Assembly (NCBI GenBank): GCA_029204225.1
Contig: CM055109.1
Span: 1,004,673 to 1,068,672 of the forward strand
Source: Diphasiastrum complanatum
Taxonomy: Eukaryota; Streptophyta; Lycopodiopsida; Lycopodiales; Lycopodiaceae
Direction of reading: 5' to 3'
Length of the DNA: 64,000 nucleotides
Part shown: piece by piece, positions 24,153-37,064 of the stretch
Numbering within the stretch: the stretch's first letter is position 1
How the letters are laid out: each line of letters opens with the position of its first letter
The notes under the pieces: generated by a model
What the model saw: only the letters and a program-made list of their open reading frames with translations
Databases searched by the model: none
What the model was told of the DNA's origin: nothing
Made by a program: the position numbers and the translations under genes

Positions 24153-25783
24153 TCAAGATCCATTGCTTGGATCCACTCCTCTTCTTTCCTTTGCTTCATC
24201 TACACTTGTAGGTTCATCAAAAGAGGTTAGGAAAGCAACGTAATTTCTAGAAACTACTTGCTTACCCTTTTCATCATATGTGAGCCTTGAAGGTACTTGT
24301 CTTTCCCTTGATGTTTTCCTTGGCTTTTGACTTGATGAAGGTCCATCATCATCACCATCTAAAGTAGGATCCTTTACATCAACACAAAAAATGTTAGATC
24401 CATCCACATCATCGTCAACAGTACTTGAAGACACTTTTGGAATGTCCCCCTCATAAAAAATGACATCTATACCAACAATCACCTTGTTAATAGTAGGAAT
24501 GTAAACCTTGTAGGCTTTACTCACCTCATTATATCCAACAAAAATACATTTCCTTGAAGATGGATCCTCCTTGGTCCTATCATCAAGAGTGATGTCGACA
24601 TAGCATGTGCATCCAAAAGTTCTTAGAAAGTTGACACTCGGCCTCCTCTCGAATAGAATCTCAAAAGGTGTCCTTCCATCCAAAATAGCACTCGGCCACC
24701 TATTGCACAAGAAATTGGCACACAACAAAGCTTGATCCCAAAATGGTTTATCAAGATTAGCACTTAACCTCATGGATTTAGCACTTTCACATAAAGTCCT
24801 ATTCTTCCTTTCAGCCACTCCATTTTGTTGGGGGGTCCTTGGTGTTGTATACTCCCTCTTGATCCCATGCTCGTCACAAAAGGCCTTGAACTTGGTAGAT
24901 ATGTACTCACACCATTGTCACTCCTTAAGCACTTGATCCTTGTGGAAAATTGGTTCTCCCTTGCAATCTTGAACTTAACAAAGACATCGTACACTTCATC
25001 TTTGCTCTTTAGTATTTAGATCCAACAAAATCTACTAAAATCATCAATGAAAGTTATGTACATCTTAGCTCCACTATTGCTAATTTTAGTAATTCCATGA
25101 ATATCTGAATGTAGAAAATGAAAAGGATTTGTAGATATAGATGTAGATCTAGTATAAGGTAGTCTATGTGACTTAGACAAAGCACAAGACTCACAAACAT
25201 CATTGATGCTACTTAAGGAACTTGGAAGACCAACCACAACCTTCTTTCTTGCCATTACCTCCAATGACCTAAAATTGAGGTGTCTCATCCTCTTATGCCA
25301 AACCTTTTGAATAGATATTTGCTCTCTTGCAACACATCCAACTTGGTTAGCAATAACACAAGCATCTAGTTTGAACAACTTCCCTTGTCTTTTACCTTCT
25401 GCAACTAGGATATCCTTCCTTTTGATCATACAAGCATCTCCATCAAACTCCACTTTGAGGCCTTTAATTAGCAATTGACTAACACTAAGCAAATTCTTGG
25501 TAATAGATGGAATAAACAAGACATCTTCCAAATGAACATTCCTATTTGTAGAGAGAGTAATAGGAATTGTGCCAATCCCTTTGATTGCACACTCACCATC
25601 ATTGGCCGTGTAGATCACCCTCTTGTCATCTCCATATGCCAACAAAGAAATGAAGTACTCTTTGTGAAAAGTCATGTGTGAGCTTGCTCCACTATCAATC
25701 CACCATGGATATAGATCTCCATCATTAGCAAGCATACACGAAGATATCACAAAAGCATCATCATTTGCATCGTGAACATCCAA
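24153..25783 (-). pseudogene. Copia protease and integrase
   Basis: 25783-25016: aspartic protease active site WWIDSGASSHMTFHKEYF, then GAG-pre-integrase VWHKRMRHLNFRSLEVM with the zinc-binding Cys pair CESCALSKSHRLPY, then the integrase core start FLHSDIHG and YITFIDDFSRFCWI. A break at about 25016 shifts the frame. 24994-24770 carries CLRSDNGV (second Asp) and 24818-24153 the third catalytic position (AERKNRTL) plus the integrase C-terminal region ending LDGRTPFEILFERRPS, TFGCTCYVDI and KCIFVGYNEVSKAYKVY. The Asp, Asp, Glu order is preserved, but the enzyme is split by frameshifts. Confidence 0.9.
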
Positions 25784-25799
25784 ACCATCATCATTAAGA

Positions 25800-26602
25800 G
25801 TAAGATTACCTTGCTTGTCTCCTTGATCTCTCTTCTTCTTGTAGCACTCACATACAAAGTGTCATTTGATGCCACAATAGCTTGAACTTTGATCTATCCT
25901 TCTTTTTGCTATTTGAGGAAGCCTCCCCTTGATCTTGCCCTTTAGACCACTTATTTTTGCTTTTGCCCTTAAATTTGCCTTTTGTGAACATAGCCTCCTC
26001 TTGAAGTGTCGATGTAGATCCACCTCTTGCTTGAAGCTTGTATTCTTCATTGATCAAGATCTCTTGAAGATCCATCAAACTTGGCAAAGTCTTTTGAATA
26101 GATAAACTTTGAACAATGTTAGAATGAGCATCCAACAACAATTAAGAATCACTTGAACAAGCTCTCCTTCGTTAATGTTCTCATCAATGCAAGCTAACTC
26201 ATCATTCAATGTTTTCACTCTCAAAACAAAAGTGTTGGGACTTTCTTCACTCTTTTGCAAACAAGAAAAGATTTGTCTTCTTAGAGTCAACACTCCAGAA
26301 GTAGACTTGGACTCGTAAAGCTTCTTCAAAGCTTCCCAAGCCTCACTTGATGAAGTACACTTACCAACTTCCTTAAGAAGCTCATTGGTCACATTCATCT
26401 TGATCATGTGTAGAGCCCTTTTGGCCCTCTTATCATACCTCAATTGTTATTGTTGTGTTGCTGGCCTCTCCTCCAAACCTACAGCAATATCCAAAACATC
26501 ATTCTTCTCAATAAGTGATTCCATCCTCACTTTCCACAATGAACAGTTACTTGAGGTAAGCCTATTATTGGCTTCCAACATGACTCCACTTGATGTTTCC
26601 AT
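25800..26602 (-). pseudogene. Copia gag with zinc-knuckle remnant
   Basis: ATG at 26602 on the minus strand begins METSSGVMLEANNRLTSS and LWKVRMESLIEKNDVLDIAVG. An in-frame TAA near 26450 interrupts it. It continues with KRAKRALHMIKMNVTNELL, SEAWEALKKLYESKSTSGV, FVLRVKTLNDELACIDENI (UBN2 gag). After a frameshift near 26140 come LVQSLSIQKTLPSLMDLQEIL and a Lys-rich tail. Close kin to the gag at 61661-62421. Confidence 0.88.
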
Positions 26603-27166
26603 GTAGCAATGACCTGATCTTCTCTTTCAACCTCTTTCAATGCACAAAGCACTCCTTTGAACAACAACAAATGTTTTCAAAGAGAAATCACAAAGATTTG
26701 AAACTACTCAATTCTCTTATACCAAGCAAATCAACATATAGAATCATGAAATCTTGATCAACCTATGATCTATCCTCAATCTAATGACTCTTGCCACTTC
26801 CTAAGAGCGAAAAACACTCAAATGAAGTCCATAAATCTCACTATCTAGATATCCACTCAAAATTAGAGTTTTGACAAAATCACAAAAAATTGAATATTTC
26901 AAGACTAAAAATTTGATATGCAATCTATTAGCCACCACTTAGGCTAATCCAATGATCAAAAAATCGGCCAGATCAAACATGTGAATTCAAAAATCGAAAT
27001 TGATCAAGTTTATAAACCTATATAGGGTTTTGATCTACAAAAGATCCAATCTACAAATGCAAGAAACTAGATTTTGGTGTAGAATCCTCTCTAGCATGCT
27101 CTAGCCTTGATATCTTCACCAAATCATTGATGGATATGATTTCCTCCTTCATAACCTGAAACACAA

Positions 27167-27178
27167 GCTCTGATACCA
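27167..27178 (-). other. Primer-binding site of the 22-27 kb copia element
   Basis: GCTCTGATACCA on the + strand, i.e. TGGTATCAGAGC on the minus strand, directly next to the LTR start at 27179. Confidence 0.9.
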
Positions 27179-27822
27179 TGTGAAAGAATTCAGAGCATTG
27201 ATGATCCAAATCCATAAAGGATCTTTGGTTACAAAACAAGCTACTCCACCAATTTTGCCAATGTAAAAAAATCAGCATCTACACACAAAATAGAATGCAA
27301 ACTCTAATAGAACTTGATCAAACATGAATCAAAAACATAAATAGAAGCTACTCTCCGTATAGCAGTAGTACTGTATTGTATTTCACACATGTGAACCTAA
27401 AAATAACAAATATAGATCATTCTACACATATAATTGCAAGATATCACAAGTATAGTGCACCAATGGATAGTAGAACCCAAGAGAACCATGTATAAGCATG
27501 AAATGAGATAGAGAAGAGAGAATATCTGTTTCTCCATGAGTTACATCCTTTTATAACAGGTCCAAACCCTATTTGGCCACTTGGATTTCCCTCCAGAATG
27601 TAAACCCTACTATTATTGGGTCTAGATTCAATGTACCCAACATTTAAATTTGAATCTACTCAAACTCGACTTCTAACTTTTCCACACTTTTTAAAAGTGT
27701 TTATTCAAATGAGATTTAGACTAATTAACTTTGAAAAGTCAATAAGTCTAATATAAAGTTGGCCTCAATTTTCCAAATATAGAAATGTAACAAATATGAT
27801 TAAACTAGTTGAATCTTTCACA
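27179..27822 (-). repeat. 5' LTR of the copia element (644 bp)
   Basis: Starts TGTGAAAG and ends TTTCACA on the + strand. Full-length partner of the LTR at 22265-22658. Contains CACACATGTG at 27384-27393. Confidence 0.92.
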
Positions 27823-27827
27823 GTGTG

Positions 27828-27919
27828 CGAGTACTGATCAAAGATATTGACGGTCGATTTACGGATCAGGAAGGAATGGCGAGGTTTACACAAAATATTG
27901 TGTATTTGGAAGTGTTATA
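27828..27919 (+). pseudogene. Helitron helicase, C-terminal end
   Basis: Resumes the helicase frame interrupted at 22264. Reads RVLIKDIDGRFTDQEG, then NIVYLEVL and a TAG at 27917-27919, the usual kind of Helitron helicase C-terminus. One upstream stop (22247-22249) remains, so the gene was dead or dying apart from the insertion. Confidence 0.8.
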
Positions 27920-28007
27920 GTACTTTGACGGATCTTATGATTCGTGAGGAATATATATCAGTTATATTGTTGTTATAATTGATAGTATGTTGAGAACATC
28001 AGTTTGA

Positions 28008-28357
28008 GTGACATTGTTCGTGTTGTTGCAGATGGTGAATATAGTGGTAAATCATAGAACATTTTTTTCCGATTTGATGAATGTGTTTTGTTTTGGCACT
28101 GAGGTGTACATCTGCAGTGTTGTGTGGCTGATTAGGAGGTGGACAGATTTGTTATACCCTCAACAAAAGCATGGATATTTTTTTCCACAAAAAAATGGTT
28201 ATTTCTAGATGTAAAGATGTTGATTAGTGATGTGAGTTGTGCTTATATGAATGTTAGCATTGTCAGACTTAATGCCTTGGAGGCAATGCTAGAGAACCTG
28301 GTGTATTCGCAAGTTTTGTTGTGTGATTCATCACTTGATTTGTTGTCCATGCATTAA
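28008..28357 (+). pseudogene. Unrecognised conserved exon, copy A
   Basis: Preceded by a good splice acceptor (TTGTTGCAG ending at 28031), the frame reads MVNIVVNHRTFFSDLMNVFC and continues FGTEVYICSVVWLI. Near 28200 it passes to the frame of 28139-28357 (LDVKMLISDVS, SIVRLNALEAMLENLV). A homologous minus-strand exon lies at 30814-31119, also behind an acceptor. The shared pattern is FCFG, CSV.W.I, QQ..G.F.P and VRLN.L..ML. I do not recognise the family. It starts about 110 bp after the Helitron helicase stop, so it may be a Helitron-borne gene. A frameshift makes it a pseudogene. Confidence 0.5.
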
Positions 28358-28418
28358 AAATTTCTAATATAAAATTTACGCTACTTTATTTTTCAAGTTC
28401 AATTTTTGAGTTGGATTT

Positions 28419-28929
28419 ATGCTTACACACATACATGAATACATACACACATGCTTACACACATACATGCATACACACACATGCTTACAAACACACATGA
28501 ATGCAGACATAAGATTACATATGTACATAAATGTACATACACACAAAAAACACACACATACGAACAGTGCCCCTACAACCTTTGAGCTTCAACAACTCGG
28601 CATGTAGATGCACATGCTCTCACACACCTATGCACATGGTCTCAGTCTCTCACATACGTACACATATACACTATCTACATCCATTCATACATGCATATGG
28701 GCACATAGAAATACACTCCATGACATACATAGACACACATACATACACACACACACACACATACATACATACATATACACACATGCCCACACGCATGCAC
28801 AGATATATGCACTCTTATGAATACACACACATACATAAACAAATGCACTCACTTACATACACACATAATTAAACAAATGCACTCACATACATACACACAG
28901 ATACGTCGGCCACACGGGGACATTTTACT

Positions 28930-28990
<61 letters not shown>
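28419..28990. repeat. ACACATAC-rich low-complexity block and (AC)n
   Basis: Imperfect CATACACACATG-type repeats run from 28419 to about 28900, followed by an uninterrupted (AC)n tract at 28934-28986. His/Thr-rich frames on the + strand are artefacts of the repeat. Confidence 0.92.
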
Positions 28991-29357
28991 TAGTTGGCTG
29001 CACTTACCCACAAAAAGTATTTATATATTTTTGGAGGCTGTGTTTTTTTTACCCTTTTTTAAAACCTATTTAGCTTTTCCTTTTGCAAATGGGTGACATT
29101 TTTTGCCGACAAAGCGTGAAATTTTTGTCGACAAAAGCATGACATTTTTTACGGCACCTCCACATTCTCTCTCTAAAATAGTTTTACACTATATAGGTAT
29201 ATGGGTATGCCCATCGTTGACAAGTGGCCAACGATTTAGGTGACGACGACTGATGATTTGGATGGCGGTCGATGGTTTAGGAGGAAAGCCGATGGTCGTT
29301 GATGGGTGGTTGATGTATGTGTGTGTATGTACGTGAGTGCATGTGCAACACTACATT
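28991..29357. other. Non-coding, (GATGG)-like simple sequence
   Basis: No gene seen. Contains short GGTCGATGGTT/GATGATTTGG-type simple repeats at 29225-29320. Confidence 0.35.
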
Positions 29358-30309
29358 TAAGATTTTTGGTTCGTACACATGTTTCGCTGTGAGTATTGAA
29401 CCATTTGGAGCCCAATTTAGTGTTGTAGGTTTGTATCGGTGTGCAACATAGGACGGAACAAAAGGTTTGAAAAACAGACTTCGTTCGGCGACACTGGACC
29501 AATTCTTAAGAATGTTGAAAAGTAGTCCATTTAGTGGCATTCCCCCCGACATAAAGGGCGTTTTTAGACAAATGGCATCGGAATTGAGCTGCAAATAGTC
29601 CTATGGGTTCCCGTTGAGTCCACAAACCTATGGACACCTCACGTCCAAAGTTTTGACCATTTTTTACTGAATCCGACCAATTTCTAGCTCGATGGGCCTA
29701 GAATCCCAGAACTATGTTTAGGGTTTTTGGTTCGGACGCACGTTTTGCTATGAGTACTGAACCGTTTGGAGCCCGGTTTAGTCCTGTAGGTTCATCTCGG
29801 CGTGCAACACCAAAAAAAAAGACTTCCTGCAAAATGGACTCTGTTCATTGACACTGGACCAGTTCTCGGGGATGAGTGGCATTCCCCCCGACAGAAAGGG
29901 AATCCTGGCTCGACGGGCCTAGAATCTCAGCACTACGTTTAGGGTTTCTGGTTCGGACAGACGTTTCACCAGTTTAGTGCTGTAGGTTTGTATTAGCGTG
30001 TAGTACAGGATGGAATAGACGGTTTGAAAAACGGAATTCGTTCAGCGACATTGGACCAATTTTCGCGGATGTTGAAAAGTAGTCCATTTACTGGCATCCC
30101 CCCCCAACAAAAAGGTCATTGCCAAACAAATGACATCAAAATTGAACTACAAATGGTGTTGTGGGTTCATGTCAACCCCACGAACCTGTGGACACCTCCC
30201 GTCCGAGGTTCTAACTTTTTCTCACTGAATGCGACCAATTCCTAGCTCGATGGGCCTATAATCCCATAACTGCATTTAGGGTTTCTGGTTCGGACACACG
30301 TTTCTCTGT
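29358..30309. repeat. Tandem array of an about 220-360 bp unit (3 copies plus a fragment)
   Basis: Unit starts near 29358, 29717, 29937 and 30276. Each begins TTTAGGGTTT(C/T)TGGTTCGGAC or a variant and carries GCGACACTGGACCA, GGCATTCCCCCCGACA and GCTCGATGGGCCTA blocks. Unit 2 is shortened by internal deletion to about 220 bp. The last unit is cut after about 35 bp. Frames on either strand are shadows of the repeat. Confidence 0.85.
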
Positions 30310-30813
30310 GAGGATAGTTCAGAGAGCGTGAAGTATGAATTTTTTTAGGGTTGAACAGGTGCCACCCTTACTGAGGCTCAGAGAAGATCTGCCTTGTAAT
30401 CCTGTAGGTTTGATGTCTGAAAAGCCAATAGACCTTTGAGCTAGGAAAATGGCAGCAAAGTTGTTGGAATTTGAGAAAAAGTGCAAAGAGCTAAAAAAAA
30501 TTAGTAGGTGATCAATTAGGCCAGCTAAATATAGGTGTAGGTGAGTGAAAATAAAAAATGGAAGGAAAAAAATCCAAGACTTGCTTGCACTCTCAACTAA
30601 TTGCAACAGTCCGTCGAGAGCTTGGAATTGTTCTATGATGTCTTATTAGCTATTGATATATACAATCACTATCTTACTTCCTCACATTCATAAAGTGTTC
30701 TAAATAAAATTTGCAAACATTTTATGAAAGTCAATCTATGAAAACTTGATAAATCCAAAAGGGTATGCATTTCAATAGGACGTAGAGTCTGAATGTTACA
30801 AAATTTCATCAGT
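30310..30813. other. Non-coding; possible short gene fragment
   Basis: On the + strand, 30344-30500 reads EQVPPLLRLREDLPCNPVG, then after one stop KMAAKLLEFEKKCKELKK, which looks like a charged helical fragment. No family was recognised; it may be a captured gene piece or chance. Confidence 0.25.
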
Positions 30814-31119
30814 TTATTCATGCATAAGGTAAATTTGCTCCACCATACTATCCAACATCTGTCTTAAATTGTTAAGTCTCACAAATGAGACATTACTCAT
30901 ATGTTGTCTAATATTATACATAAACTCTTCCACATCTATTACTAAGCATCTATTTCGTGGAAGAAAATGTCCATTGAGCTGTTGTAAGTACGAAAAGTAC
31001 ATAAACTGATCAATGACCCATATGACACTGCAACTTTTGACAACATCTCCAAAGCAAAACAGCTCCAAAACATCACGTACAAATATTTGATACCTTATAA
31101 CAATTTGGACTATCTGCAA
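30814..31119 (-). pseudogene. Unrecognised conserved exon, copy B
   Basis: A 101-codon minus-strand frame preceded by an acceptor (TTTTTTTTTGCAG then ATAGTCC). Reads QIVQIVIRYQIFVRDVLELF, FGDVVKSCSVIWVI, LNGHFLPRNRCLVIDVEEF and NVSFVRLNNLRQMLDSMVEQ, and ends at a stop near 30814. Homologous along its length to 28032-28330 on the + strand, including the position of the intron boundary. Unlike copy A it is unbroken. Function unknown; it could be the last exon of a TE-encoded or captured gene, with upstream exons beyond 31130 not recognised. Confidence 0.5.
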
Positions 31120-33720
<2,601 letters not shown>

Positions 33721-34560
33721 TATTTTTCGCCTACTGAAGTTTGCATGTAAAAATGCAGACTATTGCGAAAAACCGTTCATTTTTGCAAACTGCTTTGAGA
33801 GAGTGTTTTACATAAGTGAAAAGGAGGACAATAAGGATGAGTAGGAGAAAGATTAAACTCCAACAACTTTTAGGTACAAATATCCTTAGAATCAATAATT
33901 CTAAAATATAATAATTCATTCAACTAGAATATGTAGGAGATCCTTTAAGATATAGATCCTAGATACTCTCTTGGGTTAAATGCCCTCGTTTCTAGCATCG
34001 CATGCAAGAAAATAACAATCATTCAATCTTAATAGATTTGCATGTCCCCTATAATAACGAGAGATCTAATCAAAAAACTATACTCAAATATCTGCAAACC
34101 ATAATTTGTAGCAGAACACCATCTACTAGATTAATTAAATTCTCCACAAGTAAAACAACGCACCTGGTGAGAATGTCTATGAGATCCATAGGCTTTCAAT
34201 AAAATACTAGAGTAAAGCGATCCATATTTTCAAAACATTAATCTGAATTCCTAACTCATTTATTAAATCAAGAATTAATCGCCACACTTAAAAATCATCA
34301 CAATTCCTTATAATCCTCTAATAATAATTAAGTGTCTATTGATGATCCATCCATCATAATATTTAGATCTTTATGATTTGTCAATCATAACTCACTAGAA
34401 TCTAAAACCATACTTAATCATTAAATGATATTGGAGTATATGTCCAACACAACTCATTAACATCAAACAATGCTCAATTGCTGCTAGTTTCAAGTTAGTG
34501 TCTGCCACTTCATACGACTGGTTTTCTGCACATCGCTTGCCCTAGATAAAACCCACCCAA
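33721..34560. other. AT-rich intergenic, no feature seen
   Basis: No coding, RNA or repeat feature was recognised between the hAT and Harbinger remnants. Confidence 0.4.
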
Positions 34561-34564
34561 GTGT

Positions 34565-35513
34565 TCAAATTTTTGACTGGAGGATTAAGCTTGGCTCAAA
34601 ATTTCGATATGAACTCAACGGATCCACAACTAGAGAATCTGTATCATCCACATCATCTCTTTTATCTATCATTATGTTGTGCAATAAACAACATGCTAGA
34701 ACAACACAAGGTATCTGTGCAAGCCATGGGTTCAAAATAAGTCTATGAAAGTATCTCCAAATACCCTTCAACCGACCAAATGATCGCTCAACCACCATTT
34801 TAGTTGACGAATGTTTGTAATTGAGTTGATCATATATAGAAGCCAAACTTGTTCTTGGAATGGAATAATCATCCAAGGAGACATGCTATAGCCTGCTTGG
34901 CTTTCTTTATTTGTAATTGAGTTGTTGGGCCATTGAGCTGTTGGACACACTCTACAAGTGCTCGAAACATTGATCTACTAAAAATCGCGCATCAATCATT
35001 GAAATGAGAAACCCATCAAAAATGTCAAGAGATCTCATGTTTGAATCCATAATTGCTTGCACAACCATGCTATAGTTTTTGTCTTTGTCAAACCAATCAG
35101 TGGATCTTTGGTTAGGGCAAATCAAATATGATATGGCAATCTATGGCTCCACAAACCCATTGCAAACCATGCACACGCCTAAACACATCTTTCACTAGTT
35201 CCAAGACATTTCCCTCTGGCCAAGTTAAGTGATGCCCTCTTTTTGTCAGTGCCTTCATAAAATTCCATACAATCCTTGAGATTGTTGGCTCAGACATCCC
35301 AAACATTTCACCAACTGACAATGAAGAATCTCCAGTTCCAAATCTTCGTAAAGCAACTGCAACCTTGTTTTGCACTTCCAAGCTTCTTCCAAACATATCT
35401 CTCAAATCGATAGGTGGACTACTATGCAAATCTTTGACTAGTAAATCACATACATACAAAAAGGTGTTGGTTGATAGATAGCCTAAACATTTTCCTGAAT
35501 CTCTCAGGAACAT
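34565..35513 (-). pseudogene. PIF/Harbinger transposase (DDE_Tnp_4-type), decayed
   Basis: N-terminal part 35513-35112: LRDMFGRSLEVQNKVAVAL, RFGTGDSSLSVGEMFGMSEP and TISRIVWNFM (helix-turn-helix), then GLQWVCGAIDCHI, which holds the first catalytic Asp. A degraded middle follows, with SNMRSLDIFDGF-like and CFEHL-like remnants. The C-terminal part 34876-34565 has YKHSSTKMVVERSFGRLKGI, WRYFHRL and ACCLLHNIMID, the conserved E-containing end of Harbinger nucleases. Frameshift and stop near 34880-35110. No 3-bp target duplication or terminal repeats were identified. Confidence 0.85.
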
Positions 35514-36530
35514 CCGCCATAACTAGACATCCAAATTGATCCCACCAATGAAAGGAATGAGGCTTTACGTACCATGGTCAATAATTAACACCTTCGTTTG
35601 CCTTATTTGCCAGTTGCTTTCCACCACCACACGAATTGTATCTTCATCTTCCATCAACAATTGACAATCTCTCCACTAGTAGTTGTTCCTCGTTTGGTCC
35701 CAGGCTTATTAACTATCATTGACCTCTTTTGGACGGTTCATTCAAGCTCGTCATTGTTGGAATTGAGTCGGAGAACTACATTCACTAACGAAGCAGTAGC
35801 ACCCATAGAAGCAAATCGGAACATTCTGATTGCAAGCACATGTAAACGAAGAGGAACAACATATTGCATGATTGTGACAAGCAAGGAATGCATTTACATA
35901 TTTAAACAAAAACTTGGAACCCTAAATCGTGCATTTTGAAGCAAAAACATCAACATTCAAACTCCAAACTTTCCAAATTCTAAAACCTAACAATAGTAGA
36001 TTTGGTAAAAAAGATCTCGCATGCTCAATGGCTCACTTGTCACCCTAAATTTGATGCTATTGTTAGAAGGTAGAGTGCATTCAGATTTCAGAGTGGAGCC
36101 CACCAACATGTCAAATAGAACAAGTTAGATGCTACTAGACACCACCATGCCAAAGGAACAAGAAGTTTAGTAGATGCTATTGCACACCATCCTAGAAGGA
36201 ACAAGATGAGCTAAAATTGTTGCTGTTGCCCACTAGAATGACAGAGCAAAAGATCCCCAATGCCCATTATCACTTCAACATTACTCATGTTTGCGAGAGT
36301 GTCTGATGCTCAGGAGTTTGCTAGACATCTATTGCTGCTGCGTGACTTGATGTCCTCATGGTTTTGCAAGCTTTCAATCATGAAGGGGCAGCTCTGGCTA
36401 CACCGGAAGGTTGAGGGTTTGCAAGACCCGCCCGTGATAACCGCCCTCTCGCCCGTTTCCTGCTGACGTCCTAAACGGGTGAGGGGGTGAGTGTGGAAAG
36501 AGGCCCTAAGCCCTTAGGGCATCAAATATG
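35514..36530. other. Intergenic, no feature seen
   Basis: Short frames only. Could include the flank of the Harbinger element and the distal EMC2 promoter. Confidence 0.4.
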
Positions 36531-37064
36531 AAAACATTTGTATCCTTTGAGATACCAAGACTTATTTGACATGGCACTCGGGAGTCCATTTGCAAGAGCA
36601 TTTTCACCCGTCAAGGACGGCCGCAATGCGAGAGAAGGGCAGAGGCTTTTGTCAACTTGCAGGCCCAAAACTGAAGAGCATCATTCTCGATTCACTTTTC
36701 CATCTTCGTCTCTGCTTCATGGCTTGATCCACCATCCTCTTGCTGCTGCCGCTGCGGCCGATCGCCATCGGTTTGATCTGTCACCGCTGCGCATAGATCT
36801 CTCCAGCTTTCCTTTTTGTGATTTTTGCTACATTTTGCTTTTGAACTGACCGGTAGGTTTAAGCGCTTTCAATAATTATAAGTCATATAAAGAAACAGAG
36901 CTATTTGAATGCTTTTGTTAGGGTCTGATATTATTAGACAGAAAGAAGGATAAAGAAACAGAGCTATCTGAATGCTTTTGTTATGGTCTGAGGTAGGGAA
37001 GGGTTTTGATGGCGCTCGGATTGTCTAAATTGGCTCTTATTTGTTCGTGCTGCAGGAAATAAGA
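36531..37064 (+). promoter_or_regulatory. Probable promoter/5' leader of EMC2 with a leader intron
   Basis: A candidate donor (CCG then GTAGGTTT at 36853) and acceptor (GTGCTGCAG ending at 37055) would remove a 203-bp intron 9 bases before the ATG at 37065. That intron contains a 62-bp-period direct duplication (ATAAAGAAACAGAGCTAT units at about 36888 and 36950). Confidence 0.45.

Larger units (their letters stand above)
22265..27822 (-). mobile_element. Structurally complete Ty1/copia retrotransposon (5.56 kb)
   Basis: The minus-strand element is bounded by LTRs 22265-22658 (3' LTR) and 27179-27822 (5' LTR) that start TGTGAAA and end TTTCACA, with target duplication GTGTG. The PBS complement GCTCTGATACCA (27167-27178) abuts the 5' LTR. 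The polypurine tract GAAGAGGGAG (minus, 22659-22668) abuts the 3' LTR. Order gag-protease-integrase-RT-RNase H is that of Ty1/copia. All coding parts carry stops or frameshifts. The element sits inside the Helitron helicase. The 3' LTR lacks about 250 bp that the 5' LTR retains. Confidence 0.93.

Noticed and set aside
28419-28872. His/Thr-rich proteins
   Set aside because: Translation of a CATACACA-type low-complexity block; no domain or start context.
28931-28990. CRISPR-like or satellite array
   Set aside because: Simple (AC)n microsatellite; no spacers.
30319-30606. 95-codon minus-strand hydrophobic protein
   Set aside because: The opposite strand gives a more protein-like charged helix fragment; neither is supported well enough to call a gene.
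37041-37064. Upstream ATG extending EMC2 by 8 residues
   Set aside because: A good splice acceptor (GTGCTGCAG) falls between this ATG and the ATG at 37065, so the upstream codon is probably intronic.
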